A DNA stretch of 64,000 nucleotides, taken from contig JAVBJU010000004.1 of assembly GCA_031546825.1 (NCBI GenBank), positions 36,820-100,819 on the forward strand. The letters are read 5' to 3'. The notes under the pieces are model-generated. The model had not been told where the DNA came from, did no database searches, and was given only the letters and a program-made list of their open reading frames with translations. Source of the stretch: Hohaiivirga sp031546825. GTDB lineage: Bacteria; Pseudomonadota; Alphaproteobacteria; Rhizobiales; Beijerinckiaceae. This document shows positions 1-7,547 of the stretch, piece after piece. Both the position numbers and the translations under genes were made by a program. Each line of letters starts with the position of its first letter. The first letter of the stretch is position 1.

Positions 1-351
1 AACCGGAAGGTCGGGGCTCGGATTGTTCACTATCATGCGTTCGCCATTGCTATCGACGAATACTGCGGAATGTGAGGAGCGCGCATTCTTGCAGATGCGG
101 GCGTGATCAACATTCACCCCTTCGCGCTTCAGATCCGCCAGAATGGTTGCGCCGGTGGCGTCATCGCCGACGCGGCCGATATAATCGACCTCAGCCCCGA
201 GGCGCGCGGCCGCCACCGCAGCCGTCGCCGCTGGGCCGCCACCAACTTCCTGGTAGCCGAGTGCCACATGCTTGCCGCCGCCCTTCGGCAACTGGTTGAG
301 GCGGTAGAGCCGATCCTGAACGGCAATCCCGACGCAGGCGATCCTGACCAT
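1..351 (-). CDS. yihV: 6-deoxy-6-sulfofructose kinase (YihV-like, PfkB family), C-terminus outside window
   Basis: N-terminal 117 residues of a PfkB-family sugar kinase; the reading frame runs off the left window edge. The start MVRIACVGIAVQDRLY and the segment GGGPAATAAVAAARLG (about residues 37-52), followed by IGRVGDDATG, are the classic PfkB N-terminal substrate lid and glycine motif. They match what I remember of E. coli YihV closely. By family knowledge the enzyme phosphorylates 6-deoxy-6-sulfofructose to its 1-phosphate, the substrate of the aldolase encoded upstream in the same operon. The start ATG (349-351) has an AGAGGAAA ribosome site and lies 13 bp after the mutarotase stop. The phosphate-loop and catalytic Asp region lies beyond the edge, so kinase activity is inferred from family and context. 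Confidence 0.86.
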   Translation of the reverse strand, partial: MVRIACVGIAVQDRLYRLNQLPKGGGKHVALGYQEVGGGPAATAAVAAARLGAEVDYIGRVGDDATGATILADLKREGVNVDHARICKNARSSHSAVFVDSNGERMIVNNPSPDLPV

Positions 352-364
352 GATGTTTCCTCTT

Positions 365-1276
365 TCAGATGCGTGACAGCGCCCAACGGGTGCTGATTGT
401 CAATGGATTGTCGCTTGTGACGATGTGCGGGCAGGTGTTGACACCGTTCGGCGGTCCGGTCAGCGGCTCGACGCAGGTGGCATCCGCCTGCTTGTCAAAC
501 ACCACCATGGAGGAGGCGGGTGATGACATATCGAGTTGCACCTTTCCGGGCCATACAAGCGTTGCCTCCATGGCACCGTCGAAGCCGAAGCAGTCGTCCC
601 ACGGGCCGGGGCGCGGAGGCTGGCGTTTGCCGGTCGGTACTTCGTTTGCCCCGATCTCCTCCTGCCAGTGGGCGTTGAAGCGCACATCAAGCATCTCGGC
701 TGCGTTGCCATTGGGCACCGCCGCGACATCGGCGCGCGAGCCCGTCCATTTGGAAAACCAGGGGTGCCATCCGGCAGCCGCTGGAAATGGCGCGTCGTCG
801 GTCGAGACGGTCAGGCTGATGGTCACGGCATTCTCCGCAACTTCGATGAGCTGGCGCGCGGTGCCGCGCCACGGCCAGGGTGCGTCGAGTGCCAGTTCCA
901 TCAGCGCGCGCTGTCCGTCCGCTTCCACAAGACGCCACGGCGCAAAGCACGCCATGCCGTGCAGGGCGTGGGGCGGTTTGTTGACTGGCAGTTGGTGGCT
1001 TGCGCCGTTGAACCCAAGCTTGCCATCATTCAGCCGCCCAACCCACGGCACCATGGGGAAGCAGCCATATTGGAAAGCGCGCCGGGCCGGATTCCACTGT
1101 CGCAACAACTCATAGTCGAAGGCAGAGAGAGAGGCGATGCGCGCGCCATCCTCGGGAAAAATCTCCAGCGCGATGTCGCCATTGCGCAGGGTCAGGCGCG
1201 GCCCGCGCGGCCCCGGCCAAGGGGCATCAAAGGCCTGGCGGACGGCAAAGTAGGGGTTTTGGTCGAGTGTCGACAT
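365..1276 (-). CDS. Aldose 1-epimerase family protein, probable sulfoquinovose mutarotase
   Basis: A 303-residue galactose-mutarotase-like protein. Signature positions are visible: PPHALHG (His103/His106), GWHPWF (His171, the usual catalytic acid) and VEPLTGPPNG near the C-terminus, whose Glu is the usual catalytic base. It should interconvert anomers of an aldose in the cytoplasm. In E. coli the equivalent gene of the sulfoquinovose cluster is yihR. Overall similarity to YihR is not obvious by eye, so the substrate is inferred from its place between the permeases and the YihV-like kinase. It starts 14 bp after the stop of the upstream permease with an AAGGA site, so the two are surely co-transcribed. 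Confidence 0.85.
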   Translation of the reverse strand: MSTLDQNPYFAVRQAFDAPWPGPRGPRLTLRNGDIALEIFPEDGARIASLSAFDYELLRQWNPARRAFQYGCFPMVPWVGRLNDGKLGFNGASHQLPVNKPPHALHGMACFAPWRLVEADGQRALMELALDAPWPWRGTARQLIEVAENAVTISLTVSTDDAPFPAAAGWHPWFSKWTGSRADVAAVPNGNAAEMLDVRFNAHWQEEIGANEVPTGKRQPPRPGPWDDCFGFDGAMEATLVWPGKVQLDMSSPASSMVVFDKQADATCVEPLTGPPNGVNTCPHIVTSDNPLTISTRWALSRI

Positions 1277-1290
1277 GATCGTGATGATCC

Positions 1291-2634
1291 TTATTGCGCG
1301 TTGGTGCCGTCACCCACGGAGATGGGGCTGATCAGCAGGACGCAGATGAAGGAGATGAGGGAAATCCCCGCGAGATAGCCCGCAACCCACCACGGCTTTC
1401 CGTGCCCCAAAGCGAGCAGGCTCGACGCGATCAGCGGTGTTAGCCCGCCGAGGATGGCAGAGAACTGGTAGGCGAAGGATAAACCCGTGTAGCGCACGCG
1501 GGTGCCGAACATGCCGGTGAACATGGTTGGCTGAACCGCGAACATCATCGTCGGCCCGAGATTGTAACAGAGGATCATCGATACCCAGATGACTCCGACG
1601 TTCTTGGTCTCGACCAGCATGAAGAACGGGAATGCGAATAGCAGGCAGAAGCCCGCACCAAACAGGTAAATCCGGCGCAACCCGACACGGTCGGACAGCC
1701 AGCCGATGGCCGGGCAGGCGAAAATACCGATCATGGAGGCGATCATCATGCCGGTGAGTGGCACCTGACGGTTCATGGCGAGTTGGGTCGAAATATAGAC
1801 GATGCCAAAGGTATTGACGGTGTTGGACGAAACCGTTTCCGCAAGGCGAGCGCCGAGTGCCAGAATGAGGTTTCGCGGGTGCTTGCGCAGCAATTCCATC
1901 AGCGGCAGCGCTTCAGGCTTCGTTGCCTGCTTGGCTGCCTGCGCGCGCATCTCCCGCGCTTTGCGGAAATCTTCGGTCTCCTCAGTGTGGAGGCGGATGA
2001 ACATGCCGACAATCAGCATGACAGCCGAGAGCCAGAACGGGATGCGCCAGCCCCAGCTCATGAATTGCTCGGTGGGCAGAGCCCATGTGCAGAACGAGAA
2101 AACACCGGTCGCCAGCATAATGCCGGCCGAGGCTGCGGTTTGCGGCAGTGAGCCGAAAAAGCCACGCCGATTTTCGGGGGCGGATTCGATGGTCATCAGT
2201 GCCGCACCGCCGTATTCTCCACCAAGTCCGAAACCCTGGATCAGACGCAGAAGGGCGAGAAGAATGGGCGCCATCACGCCGATGGAGCCATAAGTCGGCA
2301 GGCAGCCCACAAGAAATGTCGATGCGCCGACAATCATTAATGTCCAAATCAGGGTCGTCTTGCGGCCGACCTTATCGCCGAAATGGCCGAAGACGATGCC
2401 GCCGAGCGGGCGGGCCAGAAAGCCAACGCCGAAGGTGGCAAATGACGCGATGATGCCCACGAGCGGGTCGGCCTGGGGAAAGAACAAAGGGGCGAAAACC
2501 AGCCCCGAGGCCGTTCCGAAAATGAAAAAGTCATACCATTCGAGCAGCGCGCCCGCGAAGGAGGCGGCAACGACCTTGCGAATGGCCTTGGTGTCGCTCA
2601 CGGTGGGGGGTAGTGCAATTCCGATGGTCGACAT
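1291..2634 (-). CDS. MFS transporter, metabolite:H+ symporter (MHS) type
   Basis: A 447-residue, 12-helix permease. The N-terminal LLEWYDFFIFG, the loop GHFGDKVGRKTTL (about residues 104-116) and LRLIQGFGLGGEYGGA are hallmarks of the MHS branch (ProP, KgtP and ShiA relatives). It sits in the inner membrane and should couple uptake or export of a small, often anionic, solute to protons. In a sulfoquinovose operon the likely cargo is sulfoquinovose (import) or 2,3-dihydroxypropane-1-sulfonate (export). E. coli uses the unrelated GPH-type YihO/YihP for these jobs. The start ATG at 2634 has GAAGG upstream. Which solute it carries cannot be read from the sequence. Confidence 0.85.
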   Translation of the reverse strand: MSTIGIALPPTVSDTKAIRKVVAASFAGALLEWYDFFIFGTASGLVFAPLFFPQADPLVGIIASFATFGVGFLARPLGGIVFGHFGDKVGRKTTLIWTLMIVGASTFLVGCLPTYGSIGVMAPILLALLRLIQGFGLGGEYGGAALMTIESAPENRRGFFGSLPQTAASAGIMLATGVFSFCTWALPTEQFMSWGWRIPFWLSAVMLIVGMFIRLHTEETEDFRKAREMRAQAAKQATKPEALPLMELLRKHPRNLILALGARLAETVSSNTVNTFGIVYISTQLAMNRQVPLTGMMIASMIGIFACPAIGWLSDRVGLRRIYLFGAGFCLLFAFPFFMLVETKNVGVIWVSMILCYNLGPTMMFAVQPTMFTGMFGTRVRYTGLSFAYQFSAILGGLTPLIASSLLALGHGKPWWVAGYLAGISLISFICVLLISPISVGDGTNAQ

Positions 2635-2699
2635 TGTTCAGCCTTCCCTTGATACGGCCCGCGCCGGGAGGTTCCGGCGGCCTTTCTGTTGGGGGGATG

Positions 2700-2721
2700 C
2701 ACTCCGCGCTGGCGCGGAGTG
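2700..2721. other. GC-rich intergenic hairpin between the two permease genes
   Basis: Perfect 9-bp inverted repeat (CACTCCGCG / CGCGGAGTG) with a four-base loop. It lies in the gap after the upstream permease stop (2743), and no T-run follows on either strand. It may protect or attenuate the operon mRNA rather than terminate transcription fully. Confidence 0.6.
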
Positions 2722-2742
2722 TCGTGGTATCGCTGAAAGGGC

Positions 2743-4167
2743 TTATTCCTTGATTGCCTTGAGAACGTCCGCGTCTTCAGCATCAACATTGACGCCCATC
2801 GGCTCCCATTTGATGATCAGGCAAGTGAGCACACCGATGAAGGGGACGATGGCGAGGCAATAAAAAGCGTTGGTGTTGAAATTTATCCACAGCATCGGCC
2901 AGAAGATCAGCCCGGCAATGGCTCCGCAGCGCATGATGGCGCGGGCAAATCCGATACCTGCTGGGCGAATGCTTGGCGGGTAGGAGAGTGTGGCGATGGT
3001 CATGCCGAGCCCACCGGGACCTGCCGAGTGGGAGAAGATGATAAGGCCGAGCAGCATGAGCGACAGCCATGGATTGGTCTTGGCGACGAAGCCGAGCGCC
3101 ACCAGGGCAATCGCAACCGCTGCAAAGCCGACCATCGACTGCTTGCGCGCACCGTATTTGCTGACAATCATCGAGCCAATGGCGCCGCCGGTGATCCCGC
3201 ACAATGCGTTGACGACCGCCGAGCCAGACAGTGCTCCGGTGAGCCCGCCGCCGATGATGCCTGAGAGCGTCAAGGGCAGGTAGACACCGACAGCATTATA
3301 TTGCCAGGCCTGCATGGTTGCGACCACGCAACCGAGAATGGTGCGGCGGCGATAACGGTCGTTGAACAAAACGCCGTAAGCGCCCTTCACAGCCCCTTCC
3401 TTGGACGGAGTCCCCGCATCGGCAATCTTACCGATCTCAACCGAAACACCATAACGCGATTTGAGAATGCGGACTGCCTCCGGATAGTTGCCGACACGCG
3501 CTGCCCACATGGCTGATTCACCGATGTAGAAATAGCGCAGCACCATGACCAGCACAGCAAAACCTGCGCCAATCAGAATACCAACCCGCCAGAGCTGCGC
3601 ATCCATGACACCGGATGAGTGCAAGCTCAGCAGCACTACGTAAACAATGGTAGTCGAGATATACCAGCCCATCTGCCACAGATTGACCGAGGTGCCAGAT
3701 TTTTTGGAGGACGCACCGCGCAGTTCAGCAACCGCGTTGGTTGCCAGCGGAAAGTCGATCCCGAGACCAAAGCCGAGAATGATGCGGCACACCAGCACCC
3801 ACCACACGCTAGTGGCGAAGGCGACACCGGCTGCGCCGATGGTGCATAACCCCATGCCGATGAGGAAGCCGTTTTTCTGGCCAAAACGGTTGATGATCGG
3901 GCTCGACATCAAGCCACCGATCAATGCTGTGACCAGCACCGACGCATTTACCGTGGCGGCAAGACCGGCGGAGATACCGAATTGTGCAGCAATGTATTGA
4001 TTGCCAAAGCCGACCATGGCGGCCTGATAGGCATCGATGAGAATGCCGCCCAACGCGATGAGGACAATGCCGAGATTGGAGCGCAGGGGAGGGTTTTTAT
4101 TGACGATGTCAATCACGTCCTGCGGCTGTCGGATGGTGTAGCGGGGAGTGTCTAGCGCCAGTTCCAT
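2743..4167 (-). CDS. MFS transporter in the sulfo-sugar operon
   Basis: A 474-residue major facilitator with about 12 hydrophobic segments. GQKNGFLIGMG and the segment CRIILGFGLGIDFPLATNAVAELRG fall where the conserved loop and helix-4 motifs of MFS carriers lie, but the cytoplasmic loop motif is a variant form. I prefer the ATG at 4167 (MELALDTPRYT) because GGAGA stands seven bases upstream; in-frame GTG 4188 and ATG 4179 are alternatives. A second permease in the operon suits the sulfo-EMP scheme, in which one carrier imports the sulfo-sugar and another exports the C3 sulfonate end product. It is not closely related to the MHS permease downstream, so the two probably have different cargoes. 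Confidence 0.83.
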   Translation of the reverse strand: MELALDTPRYTIRQPQDVIDIVNKNPPLRSNLGIVLIALGGILIDAYQAAMVGFGNQYIAAQFGISAGLAATVNASVLVTALIGGLMSSPIINRFGQKNGFLIGMGLCTIGAAGVAFATSVWWVLVCRIILGFGLGIDFPLATNAVAELRGASSKKSGTSVNLWQMGWYISTTIVYVVLLSLHSSGVMDAQLWRVGILIGAGFAVLVMVLRYFYIGESAMWAARVGNYPEAVRILKSRYGVSVEIGKIADAGTPSKEGAVKGAYGVLFNDRYRRRTILGCVVATMQAWQYNAVGVYLPLTLSGIIGGGLTGALSGSAVVNALCGITGGAIGSMIVSKYGARKQSMVGFAAVAIALVALGFVAKTNPWLSLMLLGLIIFSHSAGPGGLGMTIATLSYPPSIRPAGIGFARAIMRCGAIAGLIFWPMLWINFNTNAFYCLAIVPFIGVLTCLIIKWEPMGVNVDAEDADVLKAIKE

Positions 4168-4303
4168 GTGTTTCTCCATGTCACCCACGTGACTTGCGCG
4201 CGGGGAGAGAGCTGAGTTTCAACCTGTCCGACATCGGGAATGCGCATCGGAGCGCTGCAATCAAAAACTGAAATTACCCTATGCCGAGATGAAAAGAGGC
4301 TTT

Positions 4304-4326
4304 CCGGGCCGCAAAAAACGGCCCGG
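4304..4326 (-). terminator. Hairpin after the zinc dehydrogenase gene, possible partial terminator
   Basis: Perfect 8-bp stem (CCGGGCCG / CGGCCCGG) starting 16 bp past the dehydrogenase stop. The loop is T-rich on the minus strand, and the downstream sequence has only short T-runs. It stands in a 174-bp gap before the permease gene, so it probably reduces read-through and does not end the operon. Confidence 0.5.
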
Positions 4327-4341
4327 CAGCATGTTGTCGTG

Positions 4342-5346
4342 TTAGTTGAACTGAATGAGAACCTTGATTGAATCCGGTTCTTTCGCCCGCTCATAGGCGC
4401 GGGACGCTTCCTCGACCGGGAAAATATCGGTGACGAGGTCGGTGGTGTCGAAACGTCCATCCGAAAGCCACGGGATGATGGCCTTGAAATCGGCGGGCAC
4501 ATACATGCCCGAAGACAACAGGTCACATTCGAAACGCTGCATCCGCGGCAAAGGCACTTCACGCGGGCCGGAGGGCACGCCCATGCACATCACCGTGCCG
4601 CCGGAATAGACACGGGCGAAGGATTCGGTAATCGTCGCCTGCGCCGCCACCACGTCAATCACCCCGGTGAAGCGGTCACCATCGGGAAGGCCACCGGCAG
4701 CAAAAACGCGCTTTGCGCCGTATTTCATTGCGAGGTCGCGCTTGCGTGCATCGGGCTCGATCACGGTTACTTTGCCCGCACCCATGATGCGCAGGGCCTG
4801 GACGATGGATAGCCCAATGGTGCCTGCACCGATCACCAGAATGTCTTCGAGGGTATGTTGAGGCATCCGGCTGATGCAGTGATGCGCACACGTTGCCGGT
4901 TCTGCGAAGGCAAGCGTTTTCAAGGGGATGGATTTCGGAGCCACGTAACAATTGCGGGCTGGGACCACATGGCTTGAACGCCCGAAGCCGGGGGCGCGGA
5001 AACCGGCTACCTGAGGCGGCTCACACAGATTGAAGCGGCCAGACAAACAGGCGCGGCATTTCATGCAGGCCATGATTGGGTCCACCACCACATGGTCATC
5101 CACGGCGACGCAGGTCACATTGGAACCGATTTCGGTAATGATGGCGCAGATCTCATGGCCGGGGACAACCGGCGGTTTGGCGAAAGGGTGGCCACCGGCG
5201 AGAACATGCAGGTCCGAGCCGCAAATGCCGAGATAGGCGGGAGCGATCCGGACATCGTCAGGGCCGAGCGGTTGGCGCTCCACCTGAACGCGTTCGAATG
5301 TGGCTTTTCCGATTTCGGGAAATAAAACGCGCGTAACCGTTTCCAT
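4342..5346 (-). CDS. Zinc-dependent medium-chain alcohol dehydrogenase
   Basis: A 334-residue MDR enzyme of the sorbitol/threonine dehydrogenase branch. Catalytic-zinc ligands are visible at Cys42 (ICGSD), His64-Glu65 (PGHE) and Glu149 (AEP). The structural zinc loop has four cysteines at 94, 97, 100 and 108. The NAD-binding motif is GAGTIGL (173-179). The start ATG follows GAGGAG. It lies between the YihT-like aldolase and a permease, all on the minus strand, so it is part of the sulfo-sugar operon. The E. coli yih cluster has no such enzyme. Candidate roles are oxidation of the C3 sulfonate alcohol, of the sulfo-sugar, or of the aglycone released from a sulfoquinovoside. None can be chosen from sequence. 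Confidence 0.88.
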   Translation of the reverse strand: METVTRVLFPEIGKATFERVQVERQPLGPDDVRIAPAYLGICGSDLHVLAGGHPFAKPPVVPGHEICAIITEIGSNVTCVAVDDHVVVDPIMACMKCRACLSGRFNLCEPPQVAGFRAPGFGRSSHVVPARNCYVAPKSIPLKTLAFAEPATCAHHCISRMPQHTLEDILVIGAGTIGLSIVQALRIMGAGKVTVIEPDARKRDLAMKYGAKRVFAAGGLPDGDRFTGVIDVVAAQATITESFARVYSGGTVMCMGVPSGPREVPLPRMQRFECDLLSSGMYVPADFKAIIPWLSDGRFDTTDLVTDIFPVEEASRAYERAKEPDSIKVLIQFN

Positions 5347-5448
5347 TTTGCACTCCTCAAGGTCGAAGTCGTCAAACGGCGGTGGAGCGAAATGCGTTCA
5401 GTCGGAGACATCGCGCAAAACCAGACACTTTGCTACCGTTGGGCTCTG

Positions 5449-5475
5449 GCGCTTAGCCGGAGATCGGCTAAACGC
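5449..5475 (-). other. Intergenic hairpin after the YihT-like gene
   Basis: An 11-bp stem (GCGTTTAGCCG / CGGCTAAGCGC on the minus strand, one U-G pair) with a 5-base loop, shortly after the aldolase stop. No T-run follows. Likely an mRNA-stabilising or attenuating element inside the operon. Confidence 0.5.
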
Positions 5476-5493
5476 AGCAAATTCCGTAAAATC

Positions 5494-6378
5494 TCAGCGT
5501 TTAGCCATCGTCTCATCGACGATTTCCGACAGACGACGCATGCGAGGTGCCGCGATGTCCTGGAGCGCCGCCCGCATGTCGGTGGCACCGACGACCGATG
5601 CCCAGACGGCGCGCCCGGCCAGAAAGCCCGATGCACCGCCCGCCATCGCCGCACGCACAGCACCGAAGAACAAATCGCCTGGTACGCCGGAAGAAAGGAT
5701 CACCCAAGGCATTGCCATCTTGTCGCTCAGGCGTTTGCAGGCTTCCGTCAGTTCTTTGGCTGAACCTTTACCGGCCAGCGGCATTTCTGCCTTATAGAGA
5801 TCAGCGTCTGTGCGACCGAGTTCCTCGGCGGCTTTCACGATGGCCTCTTCGCGGTTGAAGACATCGCCACGACGGGGCGGGCGGACAACCGGCTCAATGA
5901 GGCTCACGAGACCGGCTGAGCGGCAGCGGGCGACAAATTCCCTGACCATCTGCAGGCGTTGTTGCGGGTCTTCGTCCTGGCGCCACAGCACCAGAAGTTT
6001 CAGGGCTTTTCCACCCATCGCGCGCACTTCCGCAGGCACGACACCCTTATCAATTTCGACCGCGTCGACCGGAATTCCATTGCCTGGCAGAAAAAGATCG
6101 GCTGCCGCCATCAGGCTGCATGAGGGCGCAATGGCTTTCCGTTTGACGGCTTCATCAAGGCAGAACTGGCGGTCAAGCAAGATAGCGGAGGCGTGGGGCG
6201 ATAGAATTTCCGCCGCTGCCACCTTGAACTCGGTTAGCACCTTGTCGCTGACCGGTGTCGGCGCGCCGGCAACCGCAAACATGGTGCGTAGTGCTTCGCG
6301 CTGGTCGACAGCAAGCATGGCATAGCCGCCGGAAGGGCGGGCAATGCTGGCGGCGGTATAGGAGGTTGAGGCTGTCAT
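5494..6378 (-). CDS. yihT: 6-deoxy-6-sulfofructose-1-phosphate aldolase (YihT-like)
   Basis: A 294-residue class I aldolase of the LacD/YihT group, the same size as E. coli YihT. Long stretches match the E. coli protein as I recall it: YAMLAVDQREAL, LKLLVLWRQDED, IEPVVRPPRRGD, MPWVILSSGV and FLAGRAVWASVVG. The Schiff-base lysine is Lys196 in LYKAEMPL. The enzyme splits sulfofructose 1-phosphate into dihydroxyacetone phosphate and 3-sulfolactaldehyde in the cytoplasm. I chose ATG 6378 (GAGGAAA ribosome site); an in-frame TTG at 6402 would overlap yihU. It begins 20 bp after the yihU stop. Conservation across the whole length makes this a true YihT relative and not tagatose-bisphosphate aldolase. 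Confidence 0.93.
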   Translation of the reverse strand: MTASTSYTAASIARPSGGYAMLAVDQREALRTMFAVAGAPTPVSDKVLTEFKVAAAEILSPHASAILLDRQFCLDEAVKRKAIAPSCSLMAAADLFLPGNGIPVDAVEIDKGVVPAEVRAMGGKALKLLVLWRQDEDPQQRLQMVREFVARCRSAGLVSLIEPVVRPPRRGDVFNREEAIVKAAEELGRTDADLYKAEMPLAGKGSAKELTEACKRLSDKMAMPWVILSSGVPGDLFFGAVRAAMAGGASGFLAGRAVWASVVGATDMRAALQDIAAPRMRRLSEIVDETMAKR

Positions 6379-6398
6379 GGGTTTTTCCTCGTGTGTTA

Positions 6399-7289
6399 TC
6401 AAAGATTATCTGGGCGTCCGGCGGCCTTACGCAGGTGCGAAAGAATGGCCGACCAATCCTGGCGACCGCGACCGTCGGCGCGTGCCTGGTTGTAAATCTC
6501 GCGCGATGCCGCCACGAGCGGCGAGGGCGCCTTGACCTGGTTCGCCACATCAAGCGCAATCCCGAGGTCTTTATGGGCGAGATCAACCATGAAGGCGGGA
6601 GTCAGGTCGCCTTTGAGCACCTTGTTGGGCCAGCCTGTGGTGAAATGGCCCTTGCCTGCGGCGGTGCCCGACATCACGCCGATGGCGATATCCAGTGAAA
6701 GACCCAGCGCTTCGCACAAAACAGCGACTTCCGCGGAGAGGGCATTGAGCGCAATGCTCATTGTGTTGTTGATGATCTTGATGCGAATGCCCATGCCTGG
6801 ACCGCCCGCATCGACGAAGTCCGAACCCATACACATCAGGATGGGCTTGGAGCGCTCGACCTGGGCGGGTGTACCTCCGGCGAGAATGAGCAACTGACCG
6901 GTGAGCGCCTGATCTGATGTGCGGCCAACCGGAGCATCCATGAAGGAGAGGCCGCGCTCATTCATGTGCTTGCAGATTTTGTCGGAATGCAGCGGATGGA
7001 TGGTGGACATATCGATGCACAGCGCATTGGCAGAAAGCTTCTCCACCGCGCCGCCTTCGCCGAACAGGGCGGCTTCGACGATATCGCCATTGGGCAGCAT
7101 GGTGATGAGGAAGTCTGCGCCCGAAGCCGCTTCGCCCGGCGTTTTGGCGAGCTTCGCCCCCAGCGCGAGCAGCGGGTCCGCCGCCTTGGCGTTAATGTCG
7201 AAAACGGTGAGCTGGTGACCTTTACGGATCAGGTTCGCAGCCATCGGCGTCCCCATTTGCCCCAGGCCAATGAAACCAATTATCGACAT
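6399..7289 (-). CDS. yihU: 3-sulfolactaldehyde reductase (YihU-like)
   Basis: A 296-residue NAD-dependent beta-hydroxyacid dehydrogenase. The Rossmann motif GLGQMG is at residues 8-13 and the catalytic Lys171 lies in KIINN. What separates YihU from ordinary 3-hydroxyisobutyrate dehydrogenases is conserved here: Arg123 in PVGRTS, Asn174 and Ser178, remembered as the sulfonate contacts of YihU. Long identical runs (SAEVAVLCEAL, MSGTAAGKGHFTT, DLAHKDLGIALDVANQ) support orthology. It reduces 3-sulfolactaldehyde to 2,3-dihydroxypropane-1-sulfonate and regenerates NAD+. It is the first gene of the operon. The start has AGGA five bases upstream plus a 250-bp leader/promoter region. Confidence 0.93.
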   Translation of the reverse strand: MSIIGFIGLGQMGTPMAANLIRKGHQLTVFDINAKAADPLLALGAKLAKTPGEAASGADFLITMLPNGDIVEAALFGEGGAVEKLSANALCIDMSTIHPLHSDKICKHMNERGLSFMDAPVGRTSDQALTGQLLILAGGTPAQVERSKPILMCMGSDFVDAGGPGMGIRIKIINNTMSIALNALSAEVAVLCEALGLSLDIAIGVMSGTAAGKGHFTTGWPNKVLKGDLTPAFMVDLAHKDLGIALDVANQVKAPSPLVAASREIYNQARADGRGRQDWSAILSHLRKAAGRPDNL

Positions 7290-7339
7290 GATTCATCCTT
7301 GATCGTTTGTGTCATTTTGACGAAATATCAATGTCGTAA

Positions 7340-7367
7340 AAAGTAACATAATGTCTATATGTGTCAA
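7340..7367 (-). promoter_or_regulatory. Candidate promoter of the sulfo-sugar operon
   Basis: On the minus strand TTGACA (7362-7367) stands 16 bp before a weak TACTTT (7340-7345), about 50 bp ahead of the yihU start. Repeated TGTC/TGTGTCA words occupy the interval, and a 10-bp direct repeat TGCTGATAAT (7395-7404 and 7428-7437, 33 bp apart) lies upstream. These could be operator sites, but no regulator gene is in the window. Confidence 0.35.
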
Positions 7368-7547
7368 GTTTGGTTTTTTCTGTCACGAGGCTATTGCTGA
7401 TAATCATGGAGTTCCTGAAATTTAAGATGCTGATAATAAATGAGAAAAATAGTAACAGCCTCTTTGTCGCAGGGCTTTGGTCGTGCGGAGGCGGCCGCGT
7501 GGGCGGGTTCTGAATGTCAGAAAAAGGAAATGATATGCGGCCAGCCT

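Noticed and set aside
6379..6402. Upstream TTG start giving yihT a 4-bp overlap with yihU
   Set aside because: The ATG at 6378 has a better-placed GAGGAAA and gives the family-standard length.
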